DNA of 64,000 nucleotides from Rhodanobacter glycinis (GCF_900114325.1 NZ_FOSR01000001.1:203693-267692); one strand, 5' to 3'; shown: positions 14,901 to 25,329, numbered from the stretch's first letter. The notes: generated by a model not told the origin, from the sequence alone. Translations and numbers: made by a program.

Positions 14901-17606
14901 TCAGTGCTTGGCTGGCTTCGGCCCCTGCACCACTTGCACCATGTTCGACGGGTGCAGGTAGGTCTTGAACGCTTGCTGCACCTGTTCGGCGGTGAGGCTC
15001 AGGTAATGCTTCGCGGCCACCATCGGTTCATCCAGCGGCAGACCTTGATAACCCCATTGCAGCAGCGAGCGGGCGATGCCGTTGACGCTGGATACCCCGA
15101 GCGGGATCGAGCGGATCTCGAACTGGCGCGCGTTGACCAGCTCGTCGGCCTTCACCGGCTTGGTCTGCATCTCGACCAGGTTCTTCCTGATCAGCCCGTC
15201 GACGGGCGCCACCTTGGCCGGGTCGCTGCCGTATTGCACGTAGAAGATCGAGCGTGAGCGGTCGAAGTCCATGCCGGAACTGGCGCCGTAGGCGTAGCCG
15301 TGGCGCACGCGCACGTCCACCATCAGGCGCGAGGCGAAGCCGTTGCCGCCGAGTACGTCGTTGCCCAGTTTCAATGCATAGCGGTTCACGTCATGCAGGT
15401 TCACCGCGAGCTGTTGGCCGATCAGCACCTGGTCCTGCGAGGCATAGGCGTTGTTCACCACGGCATAGCTGGCCGGGTTGAGCGGTACCGGCTTCGGGAT
15501 GACGTCGGGCTTCGGACCCTGCGCCTTCCAGTCGCCGAAGTATTTCTGCACCGTGGCCTTGGCTTGCGCCGGCGTCACGTTGCCCACCACGACCAGCGTG
15601 GTGAGGTCGGGGCGATACGTCTGCGCGAAGTACTGCTTCACGTCGGGCAGGGTGAGGGCGTTTACCGTGGTCGGCGTGGCTTCGCGCAGGCCGGGATCGC
15701 CTGCCGGCAACAGCCCCGTGCGCAGCGCGCGGAACATCTTGTAGCGCGGCGACTGCATCTCGCCGGCCAGGCTGCGCGACAGCGCGTCGCGCTGCACCTC
15801 GAAGCCCTTTTGCGGCAATGCCGGGTGCAGTTCGTTATCGGCCAGCAGCTGCATGCCGCGGTCGAAATCGGCACTGGGCACCGCCAGGCGGAAATCGGAG
15901 CCACCGCTTTCGCTGGCGGCGATGGCGTCCAGCGCCTTGTGGAAGGCACTGCGGTCCAGGTCTGCGCTGCCGTAGTCGAACAGCGAGCCCAGCAATTTGC
16001 CCACGCCTTCCTGCCCCTTGGGTTCCTGCAGGCCGGCGTCGTGGTCGATGTGGCCGACCACGGTGACGGTCTTGCTGATGTTTTCCGGTTGCACGATCAG
16101 GCGGATGCCGTTGTCCAGCGTCATCGAGACGGGTGCCAGCGTCCAGTGCGGCATCGACAGCGTGTCCAGCGGGCCGGCCGCCCACGTTGGCAGCGGCGCG
16201 TCGAGCTTGTCGTTGCTGGCAAAGGATTCGGTACCGCCGAAGCCGTTGCTGTCCGGCGGACGCTTGCCGTTCGGGTTGGGCGTGAGCACCACGGTGATGC
16301 GCGCGTCCGGCTTCAGGAATTCGCGCGCGACGCGGTCGACGTCGGCCACGGTTACCGCGCGGATCTGGTCCTCGGCCTGTGCGGGTGAATCCAGGCCTTG
16401 CCAGGCCAATGCCTGTGACCACGAGCTGGCCAGGGTCACCGCACTGTTCTTGTTGAACTCGGCCTGGGCCAGTTCGGAGCGCTTGGCCGCTTCCACCAGG
16501 TCGGCGGAGACACCGTTCTTCAGCAGGTTGTTCAGCACCTCGTCGAGATCGGCCTGGGCCTGCTTCGGATCGGCACCCTTGGCGAAGCCCACCTCGATCG
16601 TGCCGATGCCGCCGCGGGTGAATGGCTGTAGCCCGGCATCGGCGCTCAACACCTTGCCTTGTACTGCCAGCTCGGACAGCGAACTGCGCGCGTTGCCGAG
16701 CACGTCCAGCAGGATTTGCGTGGCGGCGAAGTCCTTCGACTGCATGCCGGGCATGCGGTACATGAACTGCACCGAGCCGGTGCCTTGCGGCGTGGTGCTG
16801 GCAATGGTCTGCGACTTGAACGGTTGCAGCGCGATCGGCGCGCGTGCCGGCGTGGCGTGTTCGGGGATGGCGCCAAACAGCTGCTTCACCTTGGCCAGCG
16901 TGGCCTGCGGATCGACGTCGCCGACAATCACGAAAATCGCGTTGTTCGGCTCGTACCAGTCGTTGTAGAAATCGTGCAGGATTTTCGAGGTGGTCTTGTC
17001 GAACGAGGGTCGCGAACCCAGCGCATCCTCGGCGTAACCGGTGTCGCCGTAGAGCAGGCGCTCGGCCTTCTGGAAGGCGATATAGCCGGGGTCGGAAATG
17101 TCGCGCGAGACTTCCTGCTCGATCGCGCCTTTCTCCAGGCTCCAGTCCTTCGCATCGAGTTTGGCGCCGCGCATGCGCGATGCCTCGATGTGCAGCAGGA
17201 TGTCGAGATAAGCCGACGGCGCCACGAAGTAATACTGGGTGGCGTCGTTGGTGGTGAAGGCGTTGTTGTCGCCGCCCATCTTGCCGGTCATCTCGTTGAG
17301 CTGCGCGCCGGTGAGGCCGGTGCTGTCGCGGAACATCATGTGTTCCAGCGCGTGCGCGGTACCGGGAAAACCCTTGGGCGCTTCGTAGCTGCCGGCGAGA
17401 TAGGTGATCTGCGTGGTCACCATCGGTGCCAGCGTGTCGCGCACGATCACCACGCGCAAGCCGTTGTCCAGGGTGGCGCGCAGCACGTGGGTGTTCTGGC
17501 TGGCGGCCGCGTGACTGGCATCGGCATGGGCGAGCGCCGGACCGACCAGCAGGCCCATGCCCAGCATGACGCCCCAGGCCAGCGGCTTGAGCTTGTTCAA
17601 CTTCAT
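14901..17606 (-). CDS. Periplasmic M16-family zinc metallopeptidase (two-domain, about 900 residues)
   Basis: The 901-residue protein starts with a clear signal peptide (MKLNKLKPLAWGVMLGMG, cleaved near ALAHA) and so acts in the periplasm. The inverted zinc motif HALEH is at 85-89 and the third ligand is Glu165 in EKGAIEQEV, spaced as in pitrilysins. A second M16 half begins around residue 490 (MTLDNGIRLIVQPEN) and lacks HxxEH, as usual for the inactive half. AAGGAG precedes the ATG at 17606. It is the only gene of its unit, ended by a bidirectional terminator, and faces away from the murB cluster. The substrate is unknown; family members degrade peptides. Confidence 0.92.
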   Translation of the reverse strand: MKLNKLKPLAWGVMLGMGLLVGPALAHADASHAAASQNTHVLRATLDNGLRVVIVRDTLAPMVTTQITYLAGSYEAPKGFPGTAHALEHMMFRDSTGLTGAQLNEMTGKMGGDNNAFTTNDATQYYFVAPSAYLDILLHIEASRMRGAKLDAKDWSLEKGAIEQEVSRDISDPGYIAFQKAERLLYGDTGYAEDALGSRPSFDKTTSKILHDFYNDWYEPNNAIFVIVGDVDPQATLAKVKQLFGAIPEHATPARAPIALQPFKSQTIASTTPQGTGSVQFMYRMPGMQSKDFAATQILLDVLGNARSSLSELAVQGKVLSADAGLQPFTRGGIGTIEVGFAKGADPKQAQADLDEVLNNLLKNGVSADLVEAAKRSELAQAEFNKNSAVTLASSWSQALAWQGLDSPAQAEDQIRAVTVADVDRVAREFLKPDARITVVLTPNPNGKRPPDSNGFGGTESFASNDKLDAPLPTWAAGPLDTLSMPHWTLAPVSMTLDNGIRLIVQPENISKTVTVVGHIDHDAGLQEPKGQEGVGKLLGSLFDYGSADLDRSAFHKALDAIAASESGGSDFRLAVPSADFDRGMQLLADNELHPALPQKGFEVQRDALSRSLAGEMQSPRYKMFRALRTGLLPAGDPGLREATPTTVNALTLPDVKQYFAQTYRPDLTTLVVVGNVTPAQAKATVQKYFGDWKAQGPKPDVIPKPVPLNPASYAVVNNAYASQDQVLIGQQLAVNLHDVNRYALKLGNDVLGGNGFASRLMVDVRVRHGYAYGASSGMDFDRSRSIFYVQYGSDPAKVAPVDGLIRKNLVEMQTKPVKADELVNARQFEIRSIPLGVSSVNGIARSLLQWGYQGLPLDEPMVAAKHYLSLTAEQVQQAFKTYLHPSNMVQVVQGPKPAKH

Positions 17607-17733
17607 TGTCGACGACTCCTTCGGTGATGAGTCGGGCGCGACAACGGATGCGTGGCGCCCGGACAGGCATATTCACGCCATTTTGCGCTCATGTCGTGAC
17701 ATGGACCCCGTGCCACATGGCACGGGTACAGAC

Positions 17734-18756
17734 TCAGCCGATCACCCGCGGTTCCGGCTCCAGCCGCACGCCGAATTTCGCCTGCACGCCCTCGATGACC
17801 TGTTGCGCAAAGGCCCACAGTTCGGCACCGCTGGCGTGTCCGTGGTTGACCAGCACCAGCGCGTGGCGATTGGAAATGCCGGCGTCGCCTTCGCGCCGGC
17901 CCTTGAAGCCGGCGGCCTCGATCAGCCACGCGGCGGACAGCTTGCGACGACCATCCGGCTGCGGCCATGCGGCGAGTTCGGGGTGGTCGCGTTGCAGTGT
18001 TTCGGCCAGTGCGGCATCGACCACGGGGTTCTTGAAGAAGCTGCCGGCGTTGCCGATCACTGCCGGGTCGGGCAGCTTGCGCGCGCGCAGGTGGATCACC
18101 GCCTCGGCGACATGGAACGGCGCGGGCTTGTCCACGCCCATGCGCAGCAGTACTTCGCGGATGCCGGCGTAGTCCAGGCGCAGTTCGTGTTGTCGCGGCA
18201 AGCTGAAGCGTACGGCGGTGACGACGTAGCGATCCGGTTCGCGCTTGAACACCGAGTCGCGATAGGCGAAGGCGCAGGCAGCGTTGTCCAGCGTGGCCAC
18301 GCGTTGTTCGCGGGTATCCCAGGCTTCCACGCTCTCGATGAATTCGGCGACCTCGGTGCCGTAGGCGCCGATGTTCTGGATCGGTGCGGCGCCGACCGTG
18401 CCCGGGATCAGGATCAGGTTTTCCAGTCCGGCGAAGCCCTGGCCCAGCGTCCAGCGCACGAAGTCGTCCCAGCGTTCGCCGGCGGCCACGGCGATGCGGG
18501 CGCGCTCGCCGTCGGCTTCCACCTGCACGCCTTGCGTGGCCATCGCCACCACGGTGCCGTCGAAGTCGCCGGCGAACAGCACGTTGCTGCCTTCACCCAG
18601 TACCAGCACCTTGCCGCTGCGCACGGCGGGGTAGGCCAGCAGCTCGGGCAGTTTGGCGGCGTCGCGGACTTCGGCCAGCAGCTTGGCCCGGGCCGCCACG
18701 CGCAAGGTGTTGCGGTGGGTCAGCGGGGCGTTGTCGCTCAGCGTGTAACCACCCAT
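17734..18756 (-). CDS. murB: UDP-N-acetylmuramate dehydrogenase
   Basis: MurB reduces UDP-GlcNAc-enolpyruvate to UDP-MurNAc with NADPH and FAD, the second committed step of peptidoglycan synthesis. The 340-residue product is an E. coli-type (type I) MurB. It shows the FAD-binding LGEGSNVLF, PGTVGAAPIQNIGAYG, the YRDSVFK arginine, the proton-donor serine in GNAGSFFKNP, and a final LEPEPRVIG glutamate. The start is uncertain: 18756 (MGGYTL) or 18777 ([10 protein letters not shown]), the latter overlapping the pyrD stop. It is the last gene of SDR-methyltransferase-pyrD-murB on the minus strand. Confidence 0.95.
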   Translation of the reverse strand: MGGYTLSDNAPLTHRNTLRVAARAKLLAEVRDAAKLPELLAYPAVRSGKVLVLGEGSNVLFAGDFDGTVVAMATQGVQVEADGERARIAVAAGERWDDFVRWTLGQGFAGLENLILIPGTVGAAPIQNIGAYGTEVAEFIESVEAWDTREQRVATLDNAACAFAYRDSVFKREPDRYVVTAVRFSLPRQHELRLDYAGIREVLLRMGVDKPAPFHVAEAVIHLRARKLPDPAVIGNAGSFFKNPVVDAALAETLQRDHPELAAWPQPDGRRKLSAAWLIEAAGFKGRREGDAGISNRHALVLVNHGHASGAELWAFAQQVIEGVQAKFGVRLEPEPRVIG

Positions 18757-18766
18757 GTCGATTCGT

Positions 18767-19804
18767 TCAGATGGCATCGGCGTGCTCGCGCTGGCGACGG
18801 ATTTCGTCGACGCATTCGGCCACCAGTTTCGGACCGCGATAGACCAGCCCGGAATAAAGCTGCACCAAGGTGGCACCGGCATCGAGCTTCTCGGCGGCGT
18901 CGCCGCCATCGAGGATGCCACCGACGCCGACGATGGCGATGCGTTCACCCAGCCGCTTGCGCATGCCGCGCAACACGGCGGTGGAGTGTGCGAACAGCGG
19001 CTTGCCCGACAGCCCGCCGGCTTCACCGCCGTTGGGTTCGTTGACGACGGCGCTGTGGTCGACGGTGGTGTTGGTGCAGATCACGCCGTCGATGCCGCAG
19101 GCGAGCAGTACGTCGGCAATGGCGTCGAGTTCGCTTTCGGAAAGGTCGGGCGCAATCTTCAGCAGCATCGGTTTGCGCGCACCGGCCTGGGCGCCGAGTC
19201 GTTCCTGCGCCTCGCGCAGGGTGCCGATGAAGCGGCGCAGCGTTTCTTCCTGTTGCAGGTCGCGCAGGCCCTGGGTGTTGGGCGAGGAAATGTTCACCGT
19301 GATGTAGCTGGCGTGCGCATGCACGCGTTCCAGACAGAACAGGTAATCGTCCACCGCATGCTCGTTTGCGGTGTCCTTGTTCTTGCCGATGTTGATGCCA
19401 AGCACGCCGCGGTAGTCGGACTTCTGCACGTTGCGCACCAGCGCATCCACGCCGGCGTTGTTGAAGCCCATCCGGTTGATGATGGCTTCGCGCTGTGGCA
19501 GGCGGAACATGCGCGGTTTCGGATTGCCGTCCTGTGGACGCGGCGTCACCGTGCCGACCTCGACGAAGCCGAAACCGAGCGCGCCCAGTTCGTCCAGATG
19601 CTCGGCATTCTTGTCCAGTCCGGCGGCCAGGCCGACCGGGTTGGGAAAGCGGATGCCGAACGCCTCCACCGGCAGGTCGTCTGCGGGCGTGGCCACGTAT
19701 CTGGCGAGGTTGCTGCGGTGGGCTACGCCCAGGCCGAACAGGGTGAGGCGGTGCGCGGTCTCGGCGTCGAGCGCGAACAGCAGGGGGCGCAGGTAGTCGT
19801 ACAT
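18767..19804 (-). CDS. pyrD: Dihydroorotate dehydrogenase (quinone), class 2
   Basis: PyrD oxidises dihydroorotate to orotate in pyrimidine synthesis and gives electrons to membrane quinone. The 345-residue protein begins with the amphipathic membrane-docking helix of class 2 enzymes ([18 protein letters not shown]). It then shows [13 protein letters not shown], the catalytic-serine segment [15 protein letters not shown], and [17 protein letters not shown] with [12 protein letters not shown] for FMN phosphate binding. Only two bases separate its start from the stop of the upstream methyltransferase gene, and murB overlaps or abuts its end, so it is translationally linked within the cluster. 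Confidence 0.96.
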   Translation of the reverse strand: MYDYLRPLLFALDAETAHRLTLFGLGVAHRSNLARYVATPADDLPVEAFGIRFPNPVGLAAGLDKNAEHLDELGALGFGFVEVGTVTPRPQDGNPKPRMFRLPQREAIINRMGFNNAGVDALVRNVQKSDYRGVLGINIGKNKDTANEHAVDDYLFCLERVHAHASYITVNISSPNTQGLRDLQQEETLRRFIGTLREAQERLGAQAGARKPMLLKIAPDLSESELDAIADVLLACGIDGVICTNTTVDHSAVVNEPNGGEAGGLSGKPLFAHSTAVLRGMRKRLGERIAIVGVGGILDGGDAAEKLDAGATLVQLYSGLVYRGPKLVAECVDEIRRQREHADAI

Positions 19805-19806
19805 GC

Positions 19807-20574
19807 TCAGCTCACTGTTCCGGTGAAAATGCGGGTGTCGTAGTCGAAGCTTATCCGGTCGTTCGTCTGGCAGCGGTCGAACAGGTCACGCAGCGCGGCG
19901 AGCATGGGCGCGTGCTGCGGGTGACCGGCCCGGGGGGCATAGGACGACGACATCAGGCGACCGCGCAGACTCTCGTAGTCCAGCTGCTGGCTGTGGTCGA
20001 AGCGGGCACCGCCGCGCCAGCCGGCGCCGAACCATGCACGCATGCTGGCATCGTCGGCGTAGCGTTCGGCCACGCGGGTGTAGTCGGTGCCGTAACGTTG
20101 CAGCAAGGCCTCGTAGCCTTCGAGAAACGGCGTACCGGTAAGTCGGCGCGAATTCCAGAAGATCGCCGCCAGCCTGCCCGGACGCAGGATGCGCTGGAAC
20201 TCGCGTCGCGTGGCTTCCGGATCGAACCAGTGGAACGCCTGCGCCACCGTCACCAGATCGATGCTGGCAGCAGGCAGGCCGGTGGCATCGGCGCGGCCGT
20301 CGATGGCACGGAAGTTCGGATTCGCGCCCAGCCATGCAACGGCCGCTTCGCGCATGGCGGCGTTGGGTTCCACCGCGGTGACCGCGTGGCCGGCGTCGAG
20401 GAACAGCTTGCTGGAGATACCGGTGCCGGCGCCGATGTCGGCAACGTGCCAGTCGGATGTCACGCCCTGTTCGTGGTGCAGCCAGTCGCGCAGGGCGGCC
20501 GGATAATCGGGGCGATAGCGCACGTAGTCGGTGACGCGATCGCTGAAACGTTCGGTGGATTGCAACGTGTTCAT
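19807..20574 (-). CDS. Class I SAM-dependent methyltransferase
   Basis: The 255-residue protein carries the SAM-binding motif [20 protein letters not shown], the acidic ribose-binding end of strand 2 (AVEPNAAM), and the block [17 protein letters not shown] typical of UbiE/trans-aconitate-like methyltransferases. Its C-terminal helical region is shared with yeast TMT1-like enzymes. The substrate is unknown. The start at 20574 gives the usual [14 protein letters not shown] opening. It sits between an SDR gene (4-base gap) and pyrD (2-base gap). Confidence 0.85.
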   Translation of the reverse strand: MNTLQSTERFSDRVTDYVRYRPDYPAALRDWLHHEQGVTSDWHVADIGAGTGISSKLFLDAGHAVTAVEPNAAMREAAVAWLGANPNFRAIDGRADATGLPAASIDLVTVAQAFHWFDPEATRREFQRILRPGRLAAIFWNSRRLTGTPFLEGYEALLQRYGTDYTRVAERYADDASMRAWFGAGWRGGARFDHSQQLDYESLRGRLMSSSYAPRAGHPQHAPMLAALRDLFDRCQTNDRISFDYDTRIFTGTVS

Positions 20575-20578
20575 GGCA

Positions 20579-21352
20579 TCAACCCGACAGGCCCTGGCCG
20601 CCATCCACGCACAGCGTCTGGCCGGTGATCCAGCCGGCCCAGGGCGAAGCGAGAAAGAGTGCGGCGTGGGCGATCTCCTCTGGCGCGCCGTAGCGTCCGA
20701 ACGGAATTTTCGCCAGGGTGGAGGCATACAGCGCGGGTTCCTCGCGCTTGCGCCGGTCCCACAGGCCGTCGGCGAATTCGATCGAGCCGGGGGCGATTGC
20801 ATTGACGCGGATGCGGTCTTCGGCCAATGCCAGCGCCTGCGAAGTGGTGTACTGGCTGAGCGCTGCCTTGACCGCGGCATACGGCGCGCCGTTGCGGCGA
20901 GGGTGGAAGGCGGCGATGGAGCTGGTATGCACGATGCTGGCGTGCGCCGATGTCCTGAGATGCGGCAGTGCTTCGCGCGAGGCGCGCACGGCGGCCATCA
21001 AGTCGATATTGAAGCCGGCGAGCCAGCCATCGTCATCGTCGCTGAAACCGTAGCCGCTGGCGTTGTTGACCAGCACGTCGATGCCGCCGAGTGCTTCGGC
21101 AGCCGTGTTGATGTAGCGGCGGATGGCGGCCGGATCGGCCAGGTCGCAGCCTTGTGCATGGGTGACACCGCCGGATGAAGCAATCTCGCGTGCCACTTCG
21201 TCCAGTGCGGCTTGTCCGCGGGCGCAGACGGAGACAGCTGCGCCTGCTTCGGCAAAGGCCAGCGCGATGCTGCGACCGATGCCCTTGCTGCCTCCGGCGA
21301 CGACGACGCGGTAGCCGGGCAGGCGAAAGGGCAAGGGGAGCGCATGTGTCAT
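20579..21352 (-). CDS. Short-chain dehydrogenase/reductase (SDR) oxidoreductase
   Basis: The 257-residue classical SDR has the dinucleotide loop GGSKGIGRS, the NNASG motif, a catalytic serine (VHTSSIAAF) and YAAVK. Arginine in CARGQAALDE after the second strand suggests NADP(H). It ends WITGQTLCVDGGQGLSG, a typical SDR C-terminus. The substrate cannot be inferred. The ATG at 21352 (MTHALPLPFRLPG) opens the operon that continues with the methyltransferase, pyrD and murB. Confidence 0.87.
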   Translation of the reverse strand: MTHALPLPFRLPGYRVVVAGGSKGIGRSIALAFAEAGAAVSVCARGQAALDEVAREIASSGGVTHAQGCDLADPAAIRRYINTAAEALGGIDVLVNNASGYGFSDDDDGWLAGFNIDLMAAVRASREALPHLRTSAHASIVHTSSIAAFHPRRNGAPYAAVKAALSQYTTSQALALAEDRIRVNAIAPGSIEFADGLWDRRKREEPALYASTLAKIPFGRYGAPEEIAHAALFLASPWAGWITGQTLCVDGGQGLSG

Positions 21353-21371
21353 GGGGCGTACCGTGTTCTGT

Positions 21372-21434
21372 TGTCCCGGGCGCGGAGCGCGTCGGGACAG
21401 CGGTGTCGGCGACAGGCTTCCCGCGGAAAGCCTG
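21372..21434. other. Two hairpins downstream of the aldehyde dehydrogenase gene
   Basis: Two inverted repeats lie in the 97-base gap between the ALDH stop and the SDR start: TGTCCCG/CGGGACA at 21372-21399 and CAGGCTT/AAGCCTG at 21413-21434. They could end the minus-strand ALDH transcript, but no T run is evident. Confidence 0.4.
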
Positions 21435-21449
21435 CCACCAGTCGTGCGC

Positions 21450-22985
21450 TTACAGGTCGAACTTGATGCCCTGTGCCAGCGGCAGCTCGCTCGAATAGTT
21501 GATGGTGTTGGTCTGGCGGCGCATGTAGACCTTCCATGCGTCGGAGCCGGACTCGCGACCACCGCCGGTTTCCTTCTCACCGCCGAACGCGCCGCCGATT
21601 TCCGCACCGGAGGTGCCGATGTTGACGTTGGCAATGCCGCAGTCGGAACCGGCCGCGGACAGGTACTGCTCGGCCACCTTCAGGTTCTGCGTGAAGATGG
21701 CGCTGGACAGGCCCTGCGGCACGTCGTTCTGCATGTCGATGGCTTCGTCGATGCTCTTGAACGGCATCACGTAGAGGATCGGCGCGAAGGTTTCGTGCTG
21801 CACCACTGCATCGGAATTCTTCAGGCCGGTGACGATGGTCGGCAGCACGAAGTTGCCCTTGCGATCGGTCAGTGCCTTGCCGCCGGTACGCACCGTGCCG
21901 CCCGCAGCCTTGGCCTTTTCCACCGTATCCAGGTAAGCCTGCACGGCGTCGGCGCTGTTCAGCGGACCCATCAGGGTCTTCGGGTCGGTCGGGTCGCCGA
22001 TCTTGCCTTCGACCTGGCCATAGGCCTTGATCAGGGTGTCGACCACCTGGTCATGGATGGACTCGTGCACGAACAGGCGGCGCGTGCTGGTGCAGCGCTG
22101 GCCGGCGGTGCCGACCGAGCCGAACACGATGCCGGGAATGGCCAGCTTCAGGTCGGCGCTTTCGTCCAGGATGATGGCGTTGTTGCCGCCCAGCTCCAGC
22201 AGCGAGCGGCCCATGCGACGCGCCACGCGTTCGCCGACGATGCGACCGATCTTTGTCGAGCCGGTGAAGCTGACCAGCGGAATGCGCTTGTCGTCGACGA
22301 AGGTTTCGGCCAGTTCGTTGCCGGCGTCGTTGAACAGGAAGAACAGGTCGGGGAAACCGCCGTCCTTCAGGGCCTCGTTGGCGATCTTGATGGTGGCGAT
22401 GGAGGTCAGCGAGGCCTTCGGCGACGGCTTCCAGATGCAGATGTCGCCGCAGGCGGCGGCCAGCATGGCGTTCCACGCCCACACCGCGACCGGGAAGTTG
22501 AACGCGCTGATGATGCCGACCAGACCCAGCGGGTGGTACTGCTCGTACATGCGGTGGCCGGGACGCTCCGAATGCATGGTGTAGCCGTACAGCATGCGGC
22601 TCTGGCCCACGGCGAAGTCGGCGATGTCGATCATCTCCTGCACTTCACCGTCGCCCTCGGGCTTGATCTTGCCCATTTCCAGCGACACCAGCGAACCCAG
22701 CGCATCCTTGTGCTTGCGCAGTGCTTCGCCGACCAGGCGCACGGCTTCGCCGCGACGCGGCGCTGGCGTGGTGCGCCACACCTTGAAGGCTTCCTGCGCG
22801 CGCTTGACGATGGTCTCGTAGTCGGCCGCGCTGGAGGCGTGCACGGTGGCGATCACTTCGCCCGTGGCCGGGTTCACCGGCTGCAGCGTGCCGGCGTCGG
22901 TGGTCTTCGACCATTCGCCGTTGCCAAGGTAGGTGCCGGAATTGGTTTCAGCCAGGCCGAGTGCGGTGAGAATGCTGTGGGACAT
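21450..22985 (-). CDS. amaB: ALDH7-type dehydrogenase (L-piperidine-6-carboxylate / alpha-aminoadipic semialdehyde dehydrogenase)
   Basis: The 511-residue aldehyde dehydrogenase belongs to the antiquitin (ALDH7) branch, which oxidises alpha-aminoadipic semialdehyde to 2-aminoadipate in lysine catabolism. The family marks are [29 protein letters not shown] with general base Glu264, [12 protein letters not shown] with nucleophile Cys298, and the diagnostic C-terminal [20 protein letters not shown]. The product would feed, after transamination, the glutaryl-CoA branch whose dehydrogenase (gcdH) is also in this window. The gene appears monocistronic. Subfamily is secure; the exact physiological aldehyde is inferred. 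Confidence 0.9.
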   Translation of the reverse strand: MSHSILTALGLAETNSGTYLGNGEWSKTTDAGTLQPVNPATGEVIATVHASSAADYETIVKRAQEAFKVWRTTPAPRRGEAVRLVGEALRKHKDALGSLVSLEMGKIKPEGDGEVQEMIDIADFAVGQSRMLYGYTMHSERPGHRMYEQYHPLGLVGIISAFNFPVAVWAWNAMLAAACGDICIWKPSPKASLTSIATIKIANEALKDGGFPDLFFLFNDAGNELAETFVDDKRIPLVSFTGSTKIGRIVGERVARRMGRSLLELGGNNAIILDESADLKLAIPGIVFGSVGTAGQRCTSTRRLFVHESIHDQVVDTLIKAYGQVEGKIGDPTDPKTLMGPLNSADAVQAYLDTVEKAKAAGGTVRTGGKALTDRKGNFVLPTIVTGLKNSDAVVQHETFAPILYVMPFKSIDEAIDMQNDVPQGLSSAIFTQNLKVAEQYLSAAGSDCGIANVNIGTSGAEIGGAFGGEKETGGGRESGSDAWKVYMRRQTNTINYSSELPLAQGIKFDL

Positions 22986-23100
22986 GCGGACTCCTGTGCC
23001 GGACGCGCGAGAGCGTCCTGTTTCAAAACGCCGATTCTAGCAGGCGGGTCAAGTTGGCCGGATCGCGCAAAGCGTCGATCCATGCCAGAATTCGCGTCTT

Positions 23101-23177
<77 letters not shown>

Positions 23178-23185
23178 TTTGCAAG

Positions 23186-23217
23186 CGAAGGCCGGCACTG
23201 CCGGCCTTCGTCGTTTC
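23186..23217 (+). terminator. Terminator after tRNA-Arg
   Basis: A perfect 11-bp stem CGAAGGCCGGC/GCCGGCCTTCG with a 3-base loop (ACT), followed by TCGTTTC, 8 bases after the tRNA CCA end. Confidence 0.75.
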
Positions 23218-23232
23218 AGGGGGCAAGGCAAC

Positions 23233-23265
23233 AAAAAAGCCGAATCTCGAAGATTCGGCTTTTTT
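23233..23265. terminator. Bidirectional terminator between tRNA-Arg and tRNA-Ala
   Basis: A perfect 15-bp inverted repeat, A6-GCCGAATCT with its complement ending in T6 and a 3-base loop. With an A tract on one side and a T tract on the other it can stop transcripts from both convergent tRNA genes. Confidence 0.9.
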
Positions 23266-23276
23266 GTTGATACGCG

Positions 23277-23352
<76 letters not shown>

Positions 23353-23544
23353 ACGCGAGCTGGGCATCTTAGCAGCGTGTCGGGGTGTCGCCAAGACCCT
23401 GTGTGGAAGCTTGGCGCGGCAAGGATTGCGCGGCATCGGCTGGTGGTTCCGCAAAGCTGCCGTTCAAAAATGGAGCGATACACACGGCCTGAGCCCGGCC
23501 GCCGGCAGCTTGCGTAATGGTTGACGGTCGATTACGGCAAACGG

Positions 23545-23913
23545 TCAGGCCTCGGGCTCGTGGCAAACAACCTCGATGTTGTGCCCGTCCGGACCAATGA
23601 CGAAGGCCGCATAGTATCGCCCCGTATAGTTGGGACGCAGCCCGGGCGCGCCATTGTCTGTGCCGCCAGCCTCCAGTGCCGCGTAATAGAAGGCTTGGAC
23701 TTGTTCACGACTTTCGGCGACAAACGCCAGATGGAGATGTCCAGACTTTTCGCCGGCTCTTCGGATGCACAGGGAAGACTTGCCGTCTGCGCTGAGTTCG
23801 ATTCCCGGTGCGCCTTCCGAGACTACGGCCATGCCAATGGGCGCGAGTGCCTTGAGAAAAAACGTTCGGCTCGCAGCGTAGTCGCTGACTCCGAATACGA
23901 TATGGTCGAACAT
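23545..23913 (-). CDS. VOC-family (glyoxalase/bleomycin-resistance fold) protein
   Basis: The 122-residue protein starts MFDHIVFGVSDYAASRTFF and ends FVIGPDGHNIEVVCHEP, the two beta-alpha modules of a vicinal-oxygen-chelate fold. Candidate metal ligands are His4, the central HLHLAF histidines and the glutamate in NIEVV. Such proteins act as lyases, dioxygenases or antibiotic-binding proteins; no substrate is evident. GGAGAAC precedes the ATG at 23913. The gene stands alone next to two tRNA genes, and its GC content looks lower than its neighbours (judged by eye), which would fit horizontal gain. Confidence 0.85.
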   Translation of the reverse strand: MFDHIVFGVSDYAASRTFFLKALAPIGMAVVSEGAPGIELSADGKSSLCIRRAGEKSGHLHLAFVAESREQVQAFYYAALEAGGTDNGAPGLRPNYTGRYYAAFVIGPDGHNIEVVCHEPEA

Positions 23914-24107
23914 GAGTTCTCCAGATTCCTCGACTATGCATCGTTGAAATCGCGTGGCGGCGTGGCCTTCCTGAACGACCATGCGAGCCACGCCCGTCAA
24001 CCACGTGCATGGATCAGGTGGGCAACGTGACCTGGGAATCCCCGGCCACACCTGTTTGCACTTTACACGCACTTCCGGAGGGAAATTGCCGGGTGGTGTT
24101 GTGCGGA

Positions 24108-25220
24108 TCAGCCTGGCAACAGGGCGGACAGTTCGTCGTGCAATACGCTGCGGCGCCAGCCGTCGAGGAAGTCGGGCCATTCGGCAGTGACCACGTATTC
24201 CTCCAACACCTTGCGCGGGCACAGCAGGCCGGGCGGCAGGTCCAGTTCGGTCGCGCGCTGGTCGATCCGCTGCTTCATCGCACCAAGCGCTTTTTTCGCT
24301 TCGCCTTGCGGTACGGCAGGAATGGATGCGGTGCTGGCCAGCTCCTCGTCGGACACCGGTGGCGCCAGCAGTTCGAACAATTCGGCGCGTTGCGGCGAAC
24401 GCAGGGCGCGTTGGCCACGGCTGCGCTGGTCGAGTTCGGCGAGGCTGGCGGGCGGTTGCTGGGCAAGGCTCATCGCCAGCGCATCTTCCAGCAGCCAGGG
24501 ACGCGGGCGGTCGAGCGTGCGGGCGCTGCGGTCACGCCACAGCAGGATGCGGCGCAACAGCGCTTGCTGCGCCCGCGGCCACTCGGCCGCGCCGCGGGAG
24601 CCGCGCTGCGGCTGCGGGTCGCCGTCGCGATGGCTGGCGCGTTGCTTCAGGCGTTCGCAATCTTCGGCGTGCCAGGCGGTACGGTCGCGCTGTTGCAGGC
24701 GTTCGGCGAGCTGGGCGTGGATGGTGTCCAGATACACCACGTCGAGCGTGGCGTAGCTGCACTGTGATTCGGTGAGCGGACGCTGCATCCAGTCCGAGCG
24801 GGTTTCGCCCTTGTCCAGCTCGACGCCGGCCAGTTCGGCTACCAGCGCGCGATAGCTCATGCCCAGGCCCATGCCGGCGAAGGCGGCGGCGATCTGGGTG
24901 TCGAACAGCGTGCCGGGGCCTTCGGGCAGGAACGGGGCGAGGGTTTCCAGATCCTCGCCGGCGCTGTGCATCACCACCACGGTGTTGGTCGCGCCGAGGC
25001 GTGGGCGCAAGGCGTCACCAATGTCGAACGCCAACGGGTCCACCAGTGCGTAACGGCCATCCCAACCCAGCTGCAGCAACGCCAACTGCGGGTGGAAGGT
25101 GTTGCGGCGCATGAACTCGGTGTCGAGTCCGGGCGACGCGGCGGACGGCAGTTCGGCCAGCCAGCGCTCGAGGGCGTGGCGCTGGTCGATCCATTCGGCG
25201 GCGGGGGCTGCGGGGGGCAT
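24108..25220 (-). CDS. rnd: Ribonuclease D
   Basis: RNase D trims tRNA 3' ends by 3'-to-5' exonuclease action. The 370-residue protein shows the DEDD exonuclease motifs: LDTEFMRRNTF (motif I), MHSAGEDLETL (motif II) and YATLDVVYLDTIH (motif III, tyrosine type). HRDC-like helical domains follow from about residue 210. The ATG at 25220 follows GAGGATTCCC; in-frame starts further upstream would only add non-family sequence. It is divergent from the SUMF1-domain gene and lies in a tRNA-rich stretch. Confidence 0.93.
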   Translation of the reverse strand: MPPAAPAAEWIDQRHALERWLAELPSAASPGLDTEFMRRNTFHPQLALLQLGWDGRYALVDPLAFDIGDALRPRLGATNTVVVMHSAGEDLETLAPFLPEGPGTLFDTQIAAAFAGMGLGMSYRALVAELAGVELDKGETRSDWMQRPLTESQCSYATLDVVYLDTIHAQLAERLQQRDRTAWHAEDCERLKQRASHRDGDPQPQRGSRGAAEWPRAQQALLRRILLWRDRSARTLDRPRPWLLEDALAMSLAQQPPASLAELDQRSRGQRALRSPQRAELFELLAPPVSDEELASTASIPAVPQGEAKKALGAMKQRIDQRATELDLPPGLLCPRKVLEEYVVTAEWPDFLDGWRRSVLHDELSALLPG

Positions 25221-25329
25221 GGGAATCCTCGGTAAAACGCTGGAGCGCACAGGTGTGCATTGCCCCATCATCGGCAGTGCCATAAGGTAGGCGCCGCACC
25301 ATAGCAGGCCGCCCCCGGAACCCCCAACC

